A DNA stretch of 64,000 nt from an uncultured Draconibacterium sp. (lineage in GTDB: Bacteria; Bacteroidota; Bacteroidia; Bacteroidales; Prolixibacteraceae): NCBI RefSeq assembly GCF_913060805.1, contig NZ_CAJXTC010000022.1:27476-91475 (forward strand), written 5' to 3'. A program made the translations under genes and the position numbers. The notes beneath the pieces were generated by a model. The model was not told where the DNA came from. It did no database searches and was given only the letters and a program-made list of their open reading frames with translations. Position 1 is the stretch's first letter; every line of letters begins with the position of its first letter. Shown piece after piece: positions 46,052 to 55,918 of this stretch.

Positions 46052-46525
46052 ATGAAAACAATTGTATTATTATTTATTCTTGGTTTGAGTTTTGGTAGTT
46101 ACGCCCAAAATGTAAACCAAGAAAAAGACACTAAAAAAATGGAATACAACAAATTAAATGAATTTGAGCGATACGTAATTTTAGAAAAAGGAACAGAACG
46201 GCCGTTTACCGGAAAGTATACTGATTATAAAGAAAGTGGCACTTATGTGTGTAAACAGTGTGGCGCTGCTTTGTATAAATCGACCGATAAATTTGATTCG
46301 CATTGCGGTTGGCCAAGTTTTGATGATGAAATTGACGGTGCAGTTAATCGTACAGTAGATGCCGATGGACGACGTACCGAAATTACCTGTGCCAATTGTG
46401 GCGGTCATCTGGGCCATGTGTTTTTTGGTGAAGGATTTACAGATAAAAACACCAGGCACTGCGTTAATTCTGTTTCGCTCGATTTTATTCCGGCAAATGA
46501 AGACACAAAAAAAGGAAAACAGTAA
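46052..46525 (+). CDS. msrB: Exported methionine-(R)-sulfoxide reductase B
   Basis: A 157-residue MsrB that repairs oxidised methionine in proteins. From the ATG at 46052 the first 19 residues form a signal peptide (LGLSFGSYAQ), so it works in the periplasm. Zinc is held by C67/C70 and C113/C116. The catalytic Cys is C137 in TRHCVNS. A longer frame from 45962 would bury the signal peptide behind 30 residues and overlap the neighbouring promoter. The last codons and the stop lie within its terminator hairpin. Confidence 0.93.
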   Translation: MKTIVLLFILGLSFGSYAQNVNQEKDTKKMEYNKLNEFERYVILEKGTERPFTGKYTDYKESGTYVCKQCGAALYKSTDKFDSHCGWPSFDDEIDGAVNRTVDADGRRTEITCANCGGHLGHVFFGEGFTDKNTRHCVNSVSLDFIPANEDTKKGKQ

Positions 46526-46540
46526 CTGTTTTCCTTTTTT
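46511..46540 (+). terminator. msrB terminator overlapping the stop codon
   Basis: AAAGGAAAACAGT (46511-46523) pairs with ACTGTTTTCCTTT (46525-46537), one-base centre, then more T. The UAA (46523-46525) is in the loop, so ribosomes must clear the stem before it can form. Confidence 0.85.
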
Positions 46541-46559
46541 TGTATTTAGTAGAACCTGA

Positions 46560-47060
46560 CTACTCTGTCATTTCTTTCACCTTCATTCCTTCAATAAAAA
46601 ACACACGCTCTGCTGCTGCTTGATTGTCAGCTAGAACTTCATGCGCTGCGGCTGTTTCGGCGTCTTCAACTTCGCCTTCTTCTTCACCATGTTCTTTACC
46701 TGGATTGTGTGCATCTGCTTCAGTTAAAACTTCCTTCAGAATACCTGTAATTTCCAATTCGCTTCCCATTTGCTCCTGGGTAAAAGCACCCAATTTTTCA
46801 CCGGCTTCAACGCGTATTGAGATATCTTCGGTGCTTCCCATAAGAAAACAGCGCTCGCCACCTTGTTGACACACGTGAAATACGGTTCCTTTTACAACCA
46901 CTTCATTATCGGCTAATTCAGGTGCCTTTTGTAGCAAGTCGTCAACGCTTAATACTTCAGCCGATTTTTCAGCTTCAACTGTAGTCTCCTGCGTTTTTGG
47001 TTGTTGACCACAGGCAAACAGAATTACCGCTAACAAACTAATTAATGCAATTTTTTTCAT
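46560..47060 (-). CDS. Lipoprotein with OB-fold-like domain
   Basis: A 166-residue lipoprotein with lipobox LFAC (Cys about 17). Residues about 35-100 read like an OB-type beta-barrel (EVVVKGTVFHVC, ISIRVEAGEKLG, ELEITGILKE), with a CQQGGERC pair that could bind a metal or form a disulfide. An acidic/His-containing segment (NPGKEHGEEEGEVED) follows. Start at ATG 47058-47060; upstream frame runs into the PepSY gene. It is 29 bp downstream of that gene, so they are cotranscribed. A link to metal or heme handling is suggested only by the partner. Confidence 0.72.
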   Translation of the reverse strand: MKKIALISLLAVILFACGQQPKTQETTVEAEKSAEVLSVDDLLQKAPELADNEVVVKGTVFHVCQQGGERCFLMGSTEDISIRVEAGEKLGAFTQEQMGSELEITGILKEVLTEADAHNPGKEHGEEEGEVEDAETAAAHEVLADNQAAAERVFFIEGMKVKEMTE

Positions 47061-47089
47061 TTTTTTGATGTTTTGGATTTTTATTCTGG

Positions 47090-47641
47090 TTAAAGATATA
47101 AAATTACAAATATTAAAGGAACAATAAAACCGGCAACCGTCAGCCACCAGCCCCAACGTTTAAATCCTCTTTTTCCTTTTAAAATAAAAAGGCCAGAAAC
47201 GGCTACAAACAAGAGAATTACAGCCATTGCATCACTCACCCACTTCCACGCGGTTCCCAGCGTTGCACGGTGTAGTTTGTTCATACTAAACACCAATGGC
47301 CGACGCTGTAGATAACGCATTCTTCCCTCACCTGAACCGGGAAAGAGAATTACCTCTCCGTTCGCAATAAACACCTTTATATCGCCATCATTATCAACGT
47401 AGTGCTTCTTATATACCACATCGGGCTGAACAGACTCCACAATTTCCTGAATTTCATCATCGGGATACGATTGTTGAGGTTGTAAATTGTGGGTAAAATC
47501 CGTGATTATTATTTTGTAATCAGGGTTGAAATCGTGACGATGGTTCAAATAGATTCCCGACACGGCATAAACGATTGTCATGGCCACAATAAAGTATCCA
47601 AAATCGCGGTGTAAAATGCGTAGAAGTTTCCGAATTTTCAT
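47090..47641 (-). CDS. PepSY-associated membrane protein
   Basis: A 183-residue membrane protein. One helix near the N-terminus (GYFIVAMTIVYAVSGIYLNH) is followed by a periplasmic PepSY-like region (about 45-110), then two helices (about 137-152 and 162-182). HRDFGY at the start and KLHRATLGTAWKWVSD resemble short PepSY/iron-regulated proteins that carry heme-linked redox or assist transport. It heads a two-gene operon with the OB-like lipoprotein. Function unknown. Confidence 0.8.
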   Translation of the reverse strand: MKIRKLLRILHRDFGYFIVAMTIVYAVSGIYLNHRHDFNPDYKIIITDFTHNLQPQQSYPDDEIQEIVESVQPDVVYKKHYVDNDGDIKVFIANGEVILFPGSGEGRMRYLQRRPLVFSMNKLHRATLGTAWKWVSDAMAVILLFVAVSGLFILKGKRGFKRWGWWLTVAGFIVPLIFVILYL

Positions 47642-47864
47642 CTTATTAAAATTGTTTATTTAATTGGTATAAGATGTAACTCCCGATGAATTTTAAAATG
47701 TTAAAATTCAAGGTCGTTTCATAGATAAATTCTTTTGAGGGTAAATATATGATAAATGGCTTGATTAGCAGTTTAACAAAAAATATTAAATATTAACATT
47801 ATTGGAAAATGTTGATAATCAATATAAACCGCATGAGGTTTACGATTTGAGCGTTTAATTCGGG

Positions 47865-47872
47865 TATTTTTG
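47865..47872 (+). promoter_or_regulatory. -7 box of candidate small RNA
   Basis: TATTTTTG matches TAnnTTTG on the + strand. Possible -33 elements are TTTA (47839-47842, 22-bp spacing) or TTTG (47846-47849, 15-bp), neither ideal. Confidence 0.5.
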
Positions 47873-47878
47873 TCTTTA

Positions 47879-48003
47879 TAAGAGAAATCAAGTATTGACA
47901 CGAAAAACATATAGTTGTATATTGCAGTCATCCTAGTGTACTAGGGCTCTGGTTTTATCACAACTTAATTGGGTACCTCCGGCTATTGAGCCGGAGGTTT
48001 TTT
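47879..48003 (+). ncRNA. Candidate small RNA of about 125 nt
   Basis: A strong intrinsic terminator, ACCTCCGGCT-attg-AGCCGGAGGT with TTTTTT after it (47975-48003), points in the + direction, but no + strand gene lies within 1.3 kb upstream. On the other strand the hairpin has no T-run, so it does not serve DUF134. A TAnnTTTG box about 110 bp earlier and an internal perfect hairpin CCTAGT-gt-ACTAGG (47932-47945) complete an RNA-gene-like layout. No open frame of note. It is not 6S, SRP or tmRNA by any motif I know. Confidence 0.55.
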
Positions 48004-48040
48004 CATGTCTTTTTTATAGTAAATGCTTACTAAAAAGCTC

Positions 48041-48457
48041 TTATTTATCCATATAAAAATCGTTTAGCGAAACCAGGTCTTCGGAGTTACAAACCGGGCA
48101 TTTCTCTTTGTTTTCAGAATAATCGCTAAAACTTGCTTTACAACTGTTACATCTGAACCAGTTTTTATCGAAATAAACGTCACCACCTCTGAAAATTAGG
48201 TCTCTTCCCTCAACAAACGCCGTAGCTACTTTATTTCGTGCTTCTTCGTAAATACGGGTTAATGTTGGGCGCGAAACATCCATGTAAACAGCTGCTTCTT
48301 CCTGGGTAAGATTTTGGTAATCTAACAAGCGGATCGCTTCATATTCTTCGAGGTGCAAAACAACTTCATTTGTTTTCCGTCCACGAACACCATAAACCGA
48401 CATACCTTTAATTACCGGAGGTACCTGAATCCTTCTGTTTCTTTTTCTTCTTGGCAT
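48041..48457 (-). CDS. DUF134 DNA-binding protein with zinc ribbon
   Basis: A 138-residue protein. The N-terminus is a sigma-4/TetR-like helix-turn-helix (LTQEEAAVYMDVSRPTLTRIYEEAR) typical of DUF134/COG1342 regulators. The C-terminus has CNSCKASF and CPVCNSED, a four-cysteine zinc ribbon not present in all members. Target unknown. It starts 1 bp after the aroC stop, so it is translated from the aroC message. Confidence 0.88.
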   Translation of the reverse strand: MPRRKRNRRIQVPPVIKGMSVYGVRGRKTNEVVLHLEEYEAIRLLDYQNLTQEEAAVYMDVSRPTLTRIYEEARNKVATAFVEGRDLIFRGGDVYFDKNWFRCNSCKASFSDYSENKEKCPVCNSEDLVSLNDFYMDK

Positions 48458-48458
48458 A

Positions 48459-49532
48459 TTAAATCGTGTTAAGTTTATTTAGTAAAAAGTGGTCAACTAA
48501 AACCAATGCAGCCATTGCCTCAACGATGGGAACAGCACGTGGAAGCACGCAAGGATCGTGTCTTCCTTTCGGATGAATTTTTATACTTTTCTCATCCTTG
48601 TCGAGTGTTTGTTGCTCTTTTAATAAGGTAGCGATGGGCTTAAATGCAACATTAAAATAAATGTCTTCGCCATTGGAAATACCTCCCTGAATGCCACCTG
48701 AGTTATTCGTTTTTGTACGAACGCCTTCGTCTGTTTTTATGAAAATGTCGTTGTGCTCCGAGCCGCTGAGTTTAGTTCCTTCGAAACCCGAACCGTATTC
48801 AAATCCTTTTACGGCATTAATTCCGAGCATTGCAAAACCCATGTCGGCATGCAGTTTATTAAAAACGGGTTCTCCCCATCCTGCCGGCACACCTGTAGCA
48901 ACACCGGTAATTACACCACCAACTGTATCGTGTTCGCGTCCGGCTTTTTCAATCCGCGCGATCATATGGTCGGCTACTTCCTGATCGGGGCAACGTACAA
49001 TGTTATCCTCGGTTGCAGCAAGATCGAGTTCTTTGTAGCTTTTCTGCAATTTAATTTCGCCCACCTGCGATACAAAAGCCTGAATAGAAACACCGGCTTT
49101 TGCCAGTATTTGTTTGGCAATTGCACCGGCTACAACACGCGCAATGGTTTCGCGTGCCGATGATCTGCCGCCTCCGCGATGATCGCGCGTACCGTATTTT
49201 TTAGTGTAAGTAAAATCGGCATGCGACGGACGATATACATCTTTGAGGTCGTTGTAATCGTTTGAGTGTTGGTCTTTGTTCCAAATAGCAAAAGCTATCG
49301 GAGTTCCCTGTGTTTTTCCTTCAAATACTCCGGACAGAAACTCCACCTGATCGGGCTCTTTACGTTGTGTAGTAATTTTCGACTGTCCTGGTTTTCTGCG
49401 GGCCAGGTCTTTTTGAATTAAATCTATATCGAGCTCAACCCCGGCAGGACAACCATCGATAATACCTCCGATTCCTCGTCCGTGAGATTCGCCAAATGAG
49501 GTTAAGCGAAATATCTTTCCAAAAGTGTTCAT
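48459..49532 (-). CDS. aroC: Chorismate synthase
   Basis: Last enzyme of the shikimate pathway: converts EPSP to chorismate using reduced FMN. 357 residues from ATG 49530-49532 ([18 protein letters not shown]); the 11 residues further upstream are not conserved. Motifs [31 protein letters not shown]-type ([12 protein letters not shown]) and [13 protein letters not shown] are full. Cotranscribed with DUF134. Confidence 0.97.
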   Translation of the reverse strand: MNTFGKIFRLTSFGESHGRGIGGIIDGCPAGVELDIDLIQKDLARRKPGQSKITTQRKEPDQVEFLSGVFEGKTQGTPIAFAIWNKDQHSNDYNDLKDVYRPSHADFTYTKKYGTRDHRGGGRSSARETIARVVAGAIAKQILAKAGVSIQAFVSQVGEIKLQKSYKELDLAATEDNIVRCPDQEVADHMIARIEKAGREHDTVGGVITGVATGVPAGWGEPVFNKLHADMGFAMLGINAVKGFEYGSGFEGTKLSGSEHNDIFIKTDEGVRTKTNNSGGIQGGISNGEDIYFNVAFKPIATLLKEQQTLDKDEKSIKIHPKGRHDPCVLPRAVPIVEAMAALVLVDHFLLNKLNTI

Positions 49533-49635
49533 CTGTAAAATATTGTTTGTTACTTTTTGTAACAATTAGATCTCGTGTAAATGGTAGCTACAATGAAGTA
49601 GTTGATTTTCACACAATCAGTTCTATAATGTGAGA

Positions 49636-49669
49636 AACCCCGTTTCCATTACCAAATGAAAACAGGGTT
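49636..49669 (-). terminator. Terminator of the FKBP gene
   Basis: On the minus strand AACCC-t-GTTT-tCATT pairs with AATG-gAAAC-GGGGTT, followed by TTCTC; a moderate hairpin just past the FKBP stop. Confidence 0.6.
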
Positions 49670-49703
49670 AAAATAATTAAATTGAACTTATTATCAAAAT
49701 TTA

Positions 49704-50300
49704 TTAGCAGCCGCAGCCACAGCCACCACCGCTTTCAGTTCCGCAAGAACCATCATTGCATCCACCATCGTTACAACCACCGTCGCTGCTTCCACAGCCA
49801 CAGCCGCCGCCACCTCCTGAAAGGATCTGTGCAACTTCTTCGTCTGATGCTTCGCGAACGTCAACAACTTTACCTGCAAAAAATAAATCTTCGCCCGCCA
49901 GTGGGTGGTTGAAGTCCATTTTTACAATTTCGTCGTTAACCTCTAATACCAATCCGTTTAAACGCTGGCCGTTACTGCTCATCATTGGTACAGTATTGCC
50001 AACTTTAATCAATTCTGCGTCGAATTCACCATTCACCAAAAACACATTTTTTGGCAACTCAACAACTGCTTCGTTGTTTACTGCGCCATATGCATCGGTG
50101 CTGGCAATTTTAATTGTGAAAGGATCGTCTTGTTTCAAACCGATCAATTCAGATTCGAACTTTGGTAGCATCATTCCTGCTCCGTAAAGGAACTCTAAAG
50201 GTTGTTCAGTTGTTGCCTGTTCAACCAATTCTCCTTGCTCGTTGTCGATACGAAGATCGTACGTCAACTTCACCATTTTATATTTTCCAATCTCTAACAT
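49704..50300 (-). CDS. SlyD-like FKBP prolyl isomerase with cysteine-rich tail
   Basis: A 198-residue peptidyl-prolyl isomerase and chaperone. FKBP core segments flank an insert-in-flap domain: LEFLYGAGMMLPKFE and AYGAVNNEAVVELPKN at about 35-80, then the flap to about 130, and FNHPLAGEDLFF. The last 33 residues carry eight cysteines among Gly, Ser, Asp and Asn (GCGCG, GGCNDGGC, CGCGC), where E. coli SlyD has a His/Cys metal-binding tail. So it likely binds Ni, Zn or Cu. Start at ATG 50298-50300, since 14 extra upstream residues lack homology. Confidence 0.93.
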   Translation of the reverse strand: MLEIGKYKMVKLTYDLRIDNEQGELVEQATTEQPLEFLYGAGMMLPKFESELIGLKQDDPFTIKIASTDAYGAVNNEAVVELPKNVFLVNGEFDAELIKVGNTVPMMSSNGQRLNGLVLEVNDEIVKMDFNHPLAGEDLFFAGKVVDVREASDEEVAQILSGGGGGCGCGSSDGGCNDGGCNDGSCGTESGGGCGCGC

Positions 50301-50385
50301 ATTCTTTAATTCTTGATAATCCGCAAAATAAGTTATTTTCAAATCTCTAACAAAATACTTGCAGATCCTCTATTCAGTTTTAACA

Positions 50386-51216
50386 TTAATTTTTACTATT
50401 CTTAAAAACCACCTCGGGTTTCTTTATGGCTCTGTAAACCAATAATGCGCCAATAAGTACAAATGGAACACTTAACCACTGCCCCATGTTCAATGCCATA
50501 CCGGCTTCAAAAGCTTCCTGGTCTTCTTTTATAAACTCGATAAAGAAACGAGCTGTGAAGATGAAAACGAAGAAGGCGCCCAGCAATAAGCCCGGACGAT
50601 TTTTAGCACTTGTTTTCCAATATAAATACGTTAACACACCAAACGAAACCAGGTATGATAACGCTTCATATATCTGTGTAGGATGTTTTGCTACCGTTTC
50701 GCCGTTTCTTTCGAAAATTACGCCCCAAGGCAATGCTGTTTGAATTCCGTAGATTTCAGAGTTCATCAGGTTTCCGGTGCGAATAAACGCTGCAACCAAA
50801 GCCGTGGGAACTACAATTCGGTCGAGTGTCCAAAGCATGGTACGTTTGGTTACCCATTTTGAATGCAGGTACATGGCAATTAAAATACCCAATGCCCCGC
50901 CATGACTGGCCAGTCCGCCGTGCCAAACCTTTATAATTTCGCCCGGGTTTTGCGAGTAATAATCCCAGCCATAAAAGAAAACGTGGCCAAGACGAGCACC
51001 AACAACAGTTGCTATTATAATGTAAAAGAACAGGCTGTCGATCCATTTCTGATCTACATTCTCCGACTTTAGCATTTTCTCGCCAATGTAGTAGCCAATT
51101 AAAAATCCTGAGGCAAACAATAAACCATACCATCGAATTGACAGTGGCCCAAGGCTAAATATTTCAGGATCGACATTCCAGTGAATGAAGCTCAGTAAAC
51201 TGATCATATTCATCAT
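50386..51216 (-). CDS. lgt: Prolipoprotein diacylglyceryl transferase
   Basis: Attaches diacylglycerol to the lipobox Cys of prolipoproteins, essential for the many lipoproteins in this window. 276 residues with about seven helices. Motifs include SIRWYGLLFASGF (about 24-36), HGGLASHGGALG and the arginine-containing RTGNLMNSEIYG signature. Starts 9 bp after secA ends, so the two form an operon. Confidence 0.96.
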   Translation of the reverse strand: MMNMISLLSFIHWNVDPEIFSLGPLSIRWYGLLFASGFLIGYYIGEKMLKSENVDQKWIDSLFFYIIIATVVGARLGHVFFYGWDYYSQNPGEIIKVWHGGLASHGGALGILIAMYLHSKWVTKRTMLWTLDRIVVPTALVAAFIRTGNLMNSEIYGIQTALPWGVIFERNGETVAKHPTQIYEALSYLVSFGVLTYLYWKTSAKNRPGLLLGAFFVFIFTARFFIEFIKEDQEAFEAGMALNMGQWLSVPFVLIGALLVYRAIKKPEVVFKNSKN

Positions 51217-51225
51217 GTAGTTTGA

Positions 51226-54200
51226 TTATAAATCACCACCTCTTCCGTGGCATTGTTTGTATTTTTTGCCGCTTCCGCAAGGACAAGGATCGTTACGTCC
51301 AACACGTTTTTCAACTTTAACCGGTTGTGGTTTCGCCTTTTCAGCCGTATTTGTATTGGCACCTTCCATAGCATTTTCAGCCGATGGCAGTTCCGATTTT
51401 TGCGTTTTATAACGACTCATATCGGTTCTGCGTCGTGCTTCTGCTTCACGCACCTGTTCCGGGCTCTGAATAGGAATCTGACCTTTCATTAAGGTTGAAA
51501 CAACGTCCTTATTCACCTTGGCAACCATTACCTTAAACAGGTTAAACGACTCGAACTTGTAAATCAATAACGGGTCCTTTTGCTCGTAAGTAGCATTTTG
51601 TACCGATTGTTTTAAGTCGTCCATCTCGCGAAGTTGCTCTTTCCACGATTCATCGATGGTGTTCAGAACAATTTGTTTCTGGTACGATTTTACCAATTCC
51701 TTACCTTTATTATCGTAGGCCTTTTCAAGGTTACAGATAATCTGGAAAACACGTTTTCCATCGGTAATCGGAACAACAATATTTTTGTAAACCTCTTTTT
51801 TGGTTTCGTATACATTTTTAATAACCGGATAAGCTTGCTGTGCAATGGTTTCAACTTTGCGGTTATAGTTGTTGATCATTTTTTCGTAAATGCGCTGGGT
51901 TACCTCCGCGGCATTCAAACTTTTGAATTCGTCCTGATTTACAGGTGTTTCTAACGAAAGTAAACGCATCAGTTCCATGTTGAAATCTTCAAACATATCA
52001 GAACCGTGGTATTCATTAACCAACTCTTCAACCGAGTCGTACATCATGTTCAGCACATCAACTTCCAAACGTTCGCCGTATAAAGCGTGACGACGTTTTT
52101 TGTAGATCACTTCACGCTGCGAGTTCATCACATCATCGTATTCCAGCAAACGCTTACGAATACCGAAGTTGTTCTCCTCAACTTTTTTCTGTGCACGTTC
52201 AATCGATTTAGAGATCATTGAGTGTTGAATCACCTCTCCGTCTTCCAAACCGAGTTTGTCCATCACTCCGGAAATACGATCGGAGCCGAACAAACGCATC
52301 AGGTTGTCTTCCAACGACACATAGAACTGCGAAGAACCCGGGTCTCCCTGACGTCCTGCACGTCCTCGCAGCTGTCTGTCAACACGTCTCGAGTCGTGAC
52401 GCTCGGTACCAATAATTGCCAAACCGCCGGCTTTTTTCACCTCGTCAGTAAGCTTAATATCGGTACCACGACCTGCCATGTTGGTTGCAATTGTTACTGC
52501 TCCCGGCTGACCGGCTTCGGCAACAATGTCGGCCTCACGAGCGTGTAACTTCGCATTCAAAACGTTGTGCTTAATACCTTTTATTTTCAGCATTCGGCTG
52601 AGTAATTCCGATATTTCAACCGATGTAGTACCCACCAATACCGGACGACCTTTTTTGTTGAGTTCAACAATTTCGTCGCTAACTGCATTGTATTTTTCGC
52701 GCTTGGTTTTGAAAACCAGGTCTTCCCTATCGTCGCGAACAATCGGACGGTTGGTAGGAATTACCACAACTTCCAATTCGTAGATATCCCAGAATTCGCC
52801 TGCTTCTGTTTCCGCAGTACCGGTCATACCGGAAAGTTTGTGGTACATTCTGAAATAGTTCTGAAGCGTAATAGTTGCAAAAGTTTGCGTTGCCGCTTCA
52901 ACTTTCACCTGTTCTTTGGCTTCAATTGCCTGGTGTAAACCATCAGAATAACGACGACCTTCCATAATACGTCCGGTCTGCTCGTCAACAATTTTCACCT
53001 TGTTGTCGATAACCACATATTCCACATCTTTTTCGAACATGGCGTATGCTTTTAACAACTGGTTTATAGTATGAACACGCTCTGATTTAACAGCGTAGTC
53101 CTGCAATAACTTGTCTTTTTCAACCTGAATGTCTTCCGGTGCTTTTTCGCTGTTTTCCAGCTCAGCCATTTTTCCACCCATATCAGGCAGAACGAAGAAT
53201 TCAGCATCTTCAAAACCGGCAGAAATCAAATCGATACCTTTATCGGTAAGCTCAACCGAGTTTTGCTTCTCTTCGATAACAAAAAACAATGGGTCGGTTA
53301 CAATATGCATGTTTTTGCTGTTCTCCTGCATGTACAGATTTTCTGTTTTCTGCATAACAGCTTTCATACCTTCCTCACTCAAAAACTTAATGATGGATTT
53401 GTTTTTAGGCATCCCTTTGTGGGCACGCAATAAAAGCAAACCACCTTCTTTTTTCTCTTCTGAAGTTGCATCGGGTTTGGTAAGCAGGCGTTTGGCATCG
53501 ATAAATACTTTATTTACCAGTTCGCGCTGCGCACGGTATAATTTTTCTACGTAAACTTTCAGTTCTTCAAACTGCTGATTATCGCCTTTTGGCACCGGAC
53601 CGGAAATAATAAGTGGTGTACGGGCATCATCAACCAATACCGAGTCAACCTCGTCGACGATGGCGTAGTGATGTTTGCGCTGCACCAAATCCTCAGGATT
53701 AATGGCCATGTTATCGCGCAGATAATCGAAACCAAATTCGTTGTTGGTACCAAAAGTAATATCCGAGTTGTATGCTTTTCTTCGGGCTTCAGAGTTTGGC
53801 TGGTGTTTGTCGATACAATCAACCGATAATCCGTGGAACTCGTAAATTGGCCCCATCCACTCGGCATCACGTTTCGACAGGTAGTCGTTAACCGTTACGA
53901 TGTGCACCCCTTTTCCGGTAAGTGCATTCAAAAATACAGGCAATGTTGCCACAAGCGTTTTACCTTCACCGGTTGCCATCTCGGCAATGTTACCCTGATG
54001 AAGTACCACACCACCAATCAGCTGCACATCGTAGTGAACCATGTTCCAGGTTACCCGGTTTCCGCCGGCCAACCAGCTGTTCTCCCAAATGGCTTTGTCT
54101 CCGCTAATTTTAATGCTGTCGCGGGTTGCCGACAAATCGCGGTCGAAATCGTTGGCAGTAACTTCAACGCTTTCGTTTTCGAAAAACCGTCGTGCTGTAT

Positions 54201-54549
54201 CTTTTACTACCGCAAATGCTGTTGGAAGAATTTCGTTGAGAACTTCTTCTATTTTCTCATCAATTTTTTCTTCCAGCTTGTCGATACGTTCGTATATCTT
54301 TTCGCTTTCCTGAATTTCAACTTCTTCAACTTCTACTTTTAAAGCAGCAATTTCGTCCTCTTCAGGTTTAATACGATCGGCAATAATTTGCTTTAATTTC
54401 GCCGATTCGGCCCTAAGACCATCATGAGATAATTTGGAGATTCTTTCGTATTCCTCTTTTATTTTATTGACGATAGGAGTTATTTCTTTAATATCCCGCT
54501 CCGATTTGTTTCCCAGAAGTTTTCCCAGGATCTTATTTACAAATGCCAT
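51226..54549 (-). CDS. secA: Preprotein translocase ATPase SecA
   Basis: Motor that drives proteins through SecYEG. 1107 residues, long like other Bacteroidota SecA because of insertions in NBD1/PPXD. Walker [11 protein letters not shown], Walker B region [22 protein letters not shown] and [13 protein letters not shown] are present. The C-terminus [14 protein letters not shown] is the zinc-binding SecB/ribosome-contact motif. Operonic with lgt. Confidence 0.98.
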   Translation of the reverse strand: MAFVNKILGKLLGNKSERDIKEITPIVNKIKEEYERISKLSHDGLRAESAKLKQIIADRIKPEEDEIAALKVEVEEVEIQESEKIYERIDKLEEKIDEKIEEVLNEILPTAFAVVKDTARRFFENESVEVTANDFDRDLSATRDSIKISGDKAIWENSWLAGGNRVTWNMVHYDVQLIGGVVLHQGNIAEMATGEGKTLVATLPVFLNALTGKGVHIVTVNDYLSKRDAEWMGPIYEFHGLSVDCIDKHQPNSEARRKAYNSDITFGTNNEFGFDYLRDNMAINPEDLVQRKHHYAIVDEVDSVLVDDARTPLIISGPVPKGDNQQFEELKVYVEKLYRAQRELVNKVFIDAKRLLTKPDATSEEKKEGGLLLLRAHKGMPKNKSIIKFLSEEGMKAVMQKTENLYMQENSKNMHIVTDPLFFVIEEKQNSVELTDKGIDLISAGFEDAEFFVLPDMGGKMAELENSEKAPEDIQVEKDKLLQDYAVKSERVHTINQLLKAYAMFEKDVEYVVIDNKVKIVDEQTGRIMEGRRYSDGLHQAIEAKEQVKVEAATQTFATITLQNYFRMYHKLSGMTGTAETEAGEFWDIYELEVVVIPTNRPIVRDDREDLVFKTKREKYNAVSDEIVELNKKGRPVLVGTTSVEISELLSRMLKIKGIKHNVLNAKLHAREADIVAEAGQPGAVTIATNMAGRGTDIKLTDEVKKAGGLAIIGTERHDSRRVDRQLRGRAGRQGDPGSSQFYVSLEDNLMRLFGSDRISGVMDKLGLEDGEVIQHSMISKSIERAQKKVEENNFGIRKRLLEYDDVMNSQREVIYKKRRHALYGERLEVDVLNMMYDSVEELVNEYHGSDMFEDFNMELMRLLSLETPVNQDEFKSLNAAEVTQRIYEKMINNYNRKVETIAQQAYPVIKNVYETKKEVYKNIVVPITDGKRVFQIICNLEKAYDNKGKELVKSYQKQIVLNTIDESWKEQLREMDDLKQSVQNATYEQKDPLLIYKFESFNLFKVMVAKVNKDVVSTLMKGQIPIQSPEQVREAEARRRTDMSRYKTQKSELPSAENAMEGANTNTAEKAKPQPVKVEKRVGRNDPCPCGSGKKYKQCHGRGGDL

Positions 54550-54803
54550 CTGTGCAACTTATATTTAAATTATATAAAACCTGTGCAAATGTAATTAATT
54601 GTACAGGCTAAAAAAACAATCGTTTTACTTATTACTAATAATTATGCCAAATAGTTTTGAGCACTTTTTCCCGACACATTTACAGTCTCGGGAACAATTA
54701 TCTGCCACCACAACTGCCATATGCGCATAAGTTTATTCAACTTTCAAAAAGGCGACGCTGCGGTAATCGGCCAATTTTAATACTTTTGACGCAAATATTT
54801 CGA

Positions 54804-54986
54804 ATGGGAGATTTAAAAAATACCTGTTTTGTTTGTAAGAAACCTGTCACTTCTGAGAACTCGGAAATGAATACAACGGTTAATTTGCCGGTCTGTGCAG
54901 ATTGTAAAGGAACCGATGCAGAGAAAAAGGCAGAAAAAGAAGCCCTCGACAGCTTGGCCGACGGTTTTGTTTGCGGCTGTATATAA
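54804..54986 (+). CDS. Small CxxC protein
   Basis: A 60-residue protein (MGDLKNTCFVCKKPV...). CFVC near the start and CADC in the middle make a zinc-ribbon-like pair, followed by a charged helix and a terminal CGC. The longer frame from 54657 has no sensible N-terminus, so the ATG at 54804 is chosen. It lies 254 bp from the divergent secA start. No named family recognised; could be a small regulator or metal-binding protein. Confidence 0.55.
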   Translation: MGDLKNTCFVCKKPVTSENSEMNTTVNLPVCADCKGTDAEKKAEKEALDSLADGFVCGCI

Positions 54987-54989
54987 AAA

Positions 54990-55009
54990 AACCGCGATCG
55001 CTCGCGGTT
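54990..55009 (-). terminator. Terminator of the secreted paralogue gene at 55046
   Basis: AACCGCGA pairs with TCGCGGTT around TCGC. On the minus strand it is followed by TTTTTT. It also lies directly after the + strand mini-gene stop. Confidence 0.85.
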
Positions 55010-55045
55010 CCTTCAAAATTGCTTTCTATGAAATAAATTTGTGGT

Positions 55046-55516
55046 TTAATTTAAAAGGTGTGTGTAACCATCGTTAATCAGGTCGGGCAAATAACTTGCA
55101 ATTAATCCCAGTGCTGTTTCATCATCAACTTTATTAGGAGTGATAATGCGCTGGCGTTCCATTTCTTCCTGACTAATAACGGCTCTTGAAATTCTTTTCG
55201 GAACATCGCTCCATGCTTTTCTGGTTTCTTTAACACCAAATCCTTCGCTGGTTGCAGCGTAACTTACCTGGAAATGTTTTGAATGTACAACATACTCAAC
55301 ACCTTCAAGTGTTTTACGTTTTACAACTGTAACAGGATCTTCTTCTGCGCTGTAACTTACCGTCCAAAGTGCTTTTACCGATTTTCCCATGTAAAGATTA
55401 TCGACTTCTTCGATTTCGAACGATTTAAACTGAGTGCGTACGCCTGTTGCCGATGCACTTACTGAAACTAATACGAATGCTAAAACCAATACGGATAATA
55501 AATTTAATTTTTTCAT
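55046..55516 (-). CDS. Secreted protein of unknown function, paralogue 1
   Basis: 156 residues with signal peptide (to about 24, SASATG). It is the same length as its neighbour at 55919-56389 and similar throughout: TxFxxFE near the N-terminus, LYMGKxVxAxWTxSY, PVTVVKRxTxEGxEYVV, and the identical last stretch NDGYTHLLN. No known domain recognised. Start ATG 55514-55516 chosen because 28 upstream residues are not signal-like. Confidence 0.75.
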   Translation of the reverse strand: MKKLNLLSVLVLAFVLVSVSASATGVRTQFKSFEIEEVDNLYMGKSVKALWTVSYSAEEDPVTVVKRKTLEGVEYVVHSKHFQVSYAATSEGFGVKETRKAWSDVPKRISRAVISQEEMERQRIITPNKVDDETALGLIASYLPDLINDGYTHLLN

Positions 55517-55918
55517 GACTCTAAATTTTTGTTTTCTGACTGTAATTGTTTTCGTAATTATTTGTATTGGAGAGACGCACGAATTACATTTTGGTGACAT
55601 CCAAAAGCCTTGCTGTAAAACAGATTCCGTTCACAGAAAAAGATTGCTTTTTACATATTTAAAGATTTTACCCTATTTTATTTTCAATTTAAAATTAAAA
55701 GACACATTTGTATTTTAAATTTAAATCACTTTCCCCAAAAAGCGATTACCCCTACTCTTTCAGCAAAAATATTTCTGTAGACGAACGACAGATTTTATCG
55801 ACAAAATTTTTGTGCTTTTTTTAGTTATTTTTCATCCGAACCAACAAAAACAAAAAAAGCCATCCGTCATTTGACGGATGGCTTCGAATTAAAATTACTT
55901 CTATTCTAATTATTGCGA
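55517..55918. other. Spacer between paralogues
   Basis: 402 bp, AT-rich, with the promoter side of paralogue 1 and the terminator of paralogue 2 (55857-55884). No gene seen. Each copy thus has its own control. Confidence 0.5.
55857..55884 (-). terminator. Terminator of paralogue 2
   Basis: AAGCCATCCGTC pairs perfectly with GACGGATGGCTT around ATTT; T-run on the minus strand. Confidence 0.9.

Larger units (their letters stand above)
47642..48040. other. Intergenic region holding a probable small RNA
   Basis: 399 bp between the PepSY gene and DUF134. AT-rich PepSY promoter side (47642-47860), then the + strand promoter box and hairpins described separately. Confidence 0.6.

Noticed and set aside
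47975-48003. Terminator for DUF134
   Set aside because: The T-run follows the hairpin only on the + strand, while DUF134 is on the minus strand.
53833-54342. 169-residue + strand frame inside secA
   Set aside because: Antisense shadow of strongly conserved secA motifs; no signal or domain.
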